A DNA stretch of 64,000 nucleotides from a bacterium (GTDB lineage Bacteria > Patescibacteriota > Gracilibacteria > UBA1369 > GCA-2718715). The DNA lies in the NCBI GenBank assembly GCA_002718715.1, contig PBFJ01000003.1, forward strand, positions 1 to 64,000, given 5' to 3'. A model generated the notes under the pieces. That model was given only the letters and a program-made list of their open reading frames with translations. It was not told the DNA's origin and made no database searches. Made by a program: the position numbers and the translations under genes. The number at the start of each line of letters is the position of its first letter. Positions within the stretch are counted from its first letter, which is position 1. Positions 63,040 through 64,000 of the stretch are shown in pieces.

Positions 63040-64000
63040 ATGACAGAAGTTAAAGTTAGTTCAGCAACTGGAATGCATGACATTCTTCCTAAGAACCATG
63101 ACTTTTTTAATATGGTTAAAAAAGTTATTAGACATAGATGTAGACAAGCTGGTTTTAGAAGAATCACAACTCCAATTTTTGAGAAAATGGATACAATAAA
63201 AAAGTCTTTTCCTGAAACTGCGGATTTAGTTGAAAGACATTTATACGCCTTAAGAGATCCAGGCGGAGAAGATTTAGTTGTAAGACCTTCAAATACAATT
63301 GGGATTGCTAGAGCATATTGCGAACATAACTTTGCAGATTATCCTCAACCAATTTCACTTTATTACATTGAACAACAGGCTAGATATACTGATAAACCTG
63401 GATACTATAGATTTTTCAATCAATTTGGAACTGAAGTTTTAGGTCATAATGATCCGGCCTTAGATGCTCAAGTTGTTTATTTGGCTTATAAAATATTTTC
63501 AGATTTAAAAATTATGGATCGACTTGATATTCAAATTAACTCTTTTGGTTCAAGAGAAGTTAAAGAGAATTACCTGGCTGAATTAAGAAGCTTTTTTGAT
63601 TCTAAAAGAAGATCTGTTCCTGATGAATACGAACATTTCATTGAAAGAGATCCAATCCAATTATTTTTAATTGATGATGAGGATCTTGAAATTCTTTGCC
63701 AAATGGCTCCAAAAGTTGAAGACTATTGGGATGATGAATCAAAAAAATATTTTGAATTATTCAAAGAGTATCTAGACGAACTAAATATTCCGTACACAGT
63801 AAATACTAATTTTTTTAGAAAACAATCATACTACAGTGGAGTTATTTTTGAATTCTGGGAAAAAAACAGAGGTCGTAAAAAAGCTGTTGGTGGAGGTGGA
63901 AGATACGACAATCTAATTGAAAGATTAGGTGGAGAACCTCAAGCAGCCTGTAATTTTATTGGTGGTATTGAGAGAATTATTGCTCAAATGAAAATTTCTA
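63040..64000 (+). CDS. hisS: Histidyl-tRNA synthetase-like protein, divergent, 3' end outside window
   Basis: This frame is not in the track because it runs off the right edge; 320 codons are visible. The start SSATGMHDILPKNHDFF matches the HisRS G..D..P motif 1 region. INSFGSREVKENYLAEL, then a segment ending IPYTVNTNFFRKQSYYSGVIFEFW, and VGGGGRYDNLIERLGG follow the HisRS order throughout. Two core motifs differ. RPEGT is replaced by RPSNT. The motif 2 region FRxERPQ.GRYR.F.Q reads YIEQQARYTDKPGYYRFFNQ, with Tyr at the usual catalytic Arg. It could be a divergent HisRS or a HisZ-like paralogue; the C-terminal anticodon-binding domain would be decisive. Confidence 0.75.
   Translation, partial: MTEVKVSSATGMHDILPKNHDFFNMVKKVIRHRCRQAGFRRITTPIFEKMDTIKKSFPETADLVERHLYALRDPGGEDLVVRPSNTIGIARAYCEHNFADYPQPISLYYIEQQARYTDKPGYYRFFNQFGTEVLGHNDPALDAQVVYLAYKIFSDLKIMDRLDIQINSFGSREVKENYLAELRSFFDSKRRSVPDEYEHFIERDPIQLFLIDDEDLEILCQMAPKVEDYWDDESKKYFELFKEYLDELNIPYTVNTNFFRKQSYYSGVIFEFWEKNRGRKKAVGGGGRYDNLIERLGGEPQAACNFIGGIERIIAQMKIS

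Overview
The window is an AT-rich, very gene-dense bacterial chromosome segment. It most likely comes from a member of the Candidate Phyla Radiation (Patescibacteria). This is inferred from gene content, not from a marker tree. The pointers are a short alanyl-tRNA synthetase without its C-terminal domain, a DUF4012 protein, a sortase, a type IV pilus ATPase with minor pilins, competence genes (comF, dprA), an orphan ftsE, many unrecognised proteins and almost no intergenic space. TAA, TAG and TGA all end intact conserved genes, so the UGA=Gly code of Gracilibacteria and Absconditabacteria does not apply. Shine-Dalgarno sequences are weak, whereas -10 boxes close to start codons are easy to see.

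Layout. 1-246: edge of a Pro/Ala/Gln repeat protein. 0.46-9.4 kb: thymidine kinase, ComF, a glycosyltransferase, dnaX, ligA, and a three-gene unknown cluster that includes a lytic-transglycosylase-like protein. 9.4-19.6 kb: sortase, Na+/H+ antiporter, MgtC/DUF4010 protein, two tandem GlmU-like nucleotidyltransferases, a small redox operon, a TauE/SafE exporter and a PiT-like membrane protein. 19.7-31.4 kb: helical-repeat protein, tRNA-Phe, folA-thyA, TVP38, PEBP, rmuC, an RNB nuclease with an unusual dsRBD-like tail, tRNA-Gly, ychF, rnhA, trxA and a possible ADP-ribosyltransferase-fold protein. 31.5-40.4 kb: a surface and pilus locus, comprising an amidase-SpoIID protein, a TsaB domain fused to a pilin-like membrane protein, an Asp/Met-repeat surface protein with a MYXO-CTERM-like tail, a 47-aa membrane protein, rsmI and three pseudopilins. 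40.4-46.8 kb: O-antigen-ligase-like protein, a 484-bp structured non-coding region, miaB and a DUF4012 pair. 46.9-64 kb: alaS, glycosyltransferases, recA-recX, nusA, pilB, dprA, ftsE, M29 aminopeptidase, rlmD, rlmH, cca, tsaD and a divergent hisS running off the edge.

How the genes fit together. ComF, DprA, RecA/RecX, PilB and the pseudopilins form much of a DNA-uptake and T4P route. Tdk, ThyA and FolA supply thymidylate. TsaB/TsaD, MiaB, CCA transferase, RsmI, RlmD and RlmH modify tRNA and rRNA. Glycosyltransferases, GlmU-like enzymes, the O-antigen-ligase-like protein, sortase, amidase and transglycosylase act on the envelope. The observations most worth follow-up are the TsaB-pilin fusion, the repeat protein with the MYXO-CTERM-like tail beside it, the RNB-dsRBD protein, the structured RNA near 42.4 kb, and the HisRS with altered active-site motifs.

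The only stretch over 300 bases without a gene is 42261-42744, described below.
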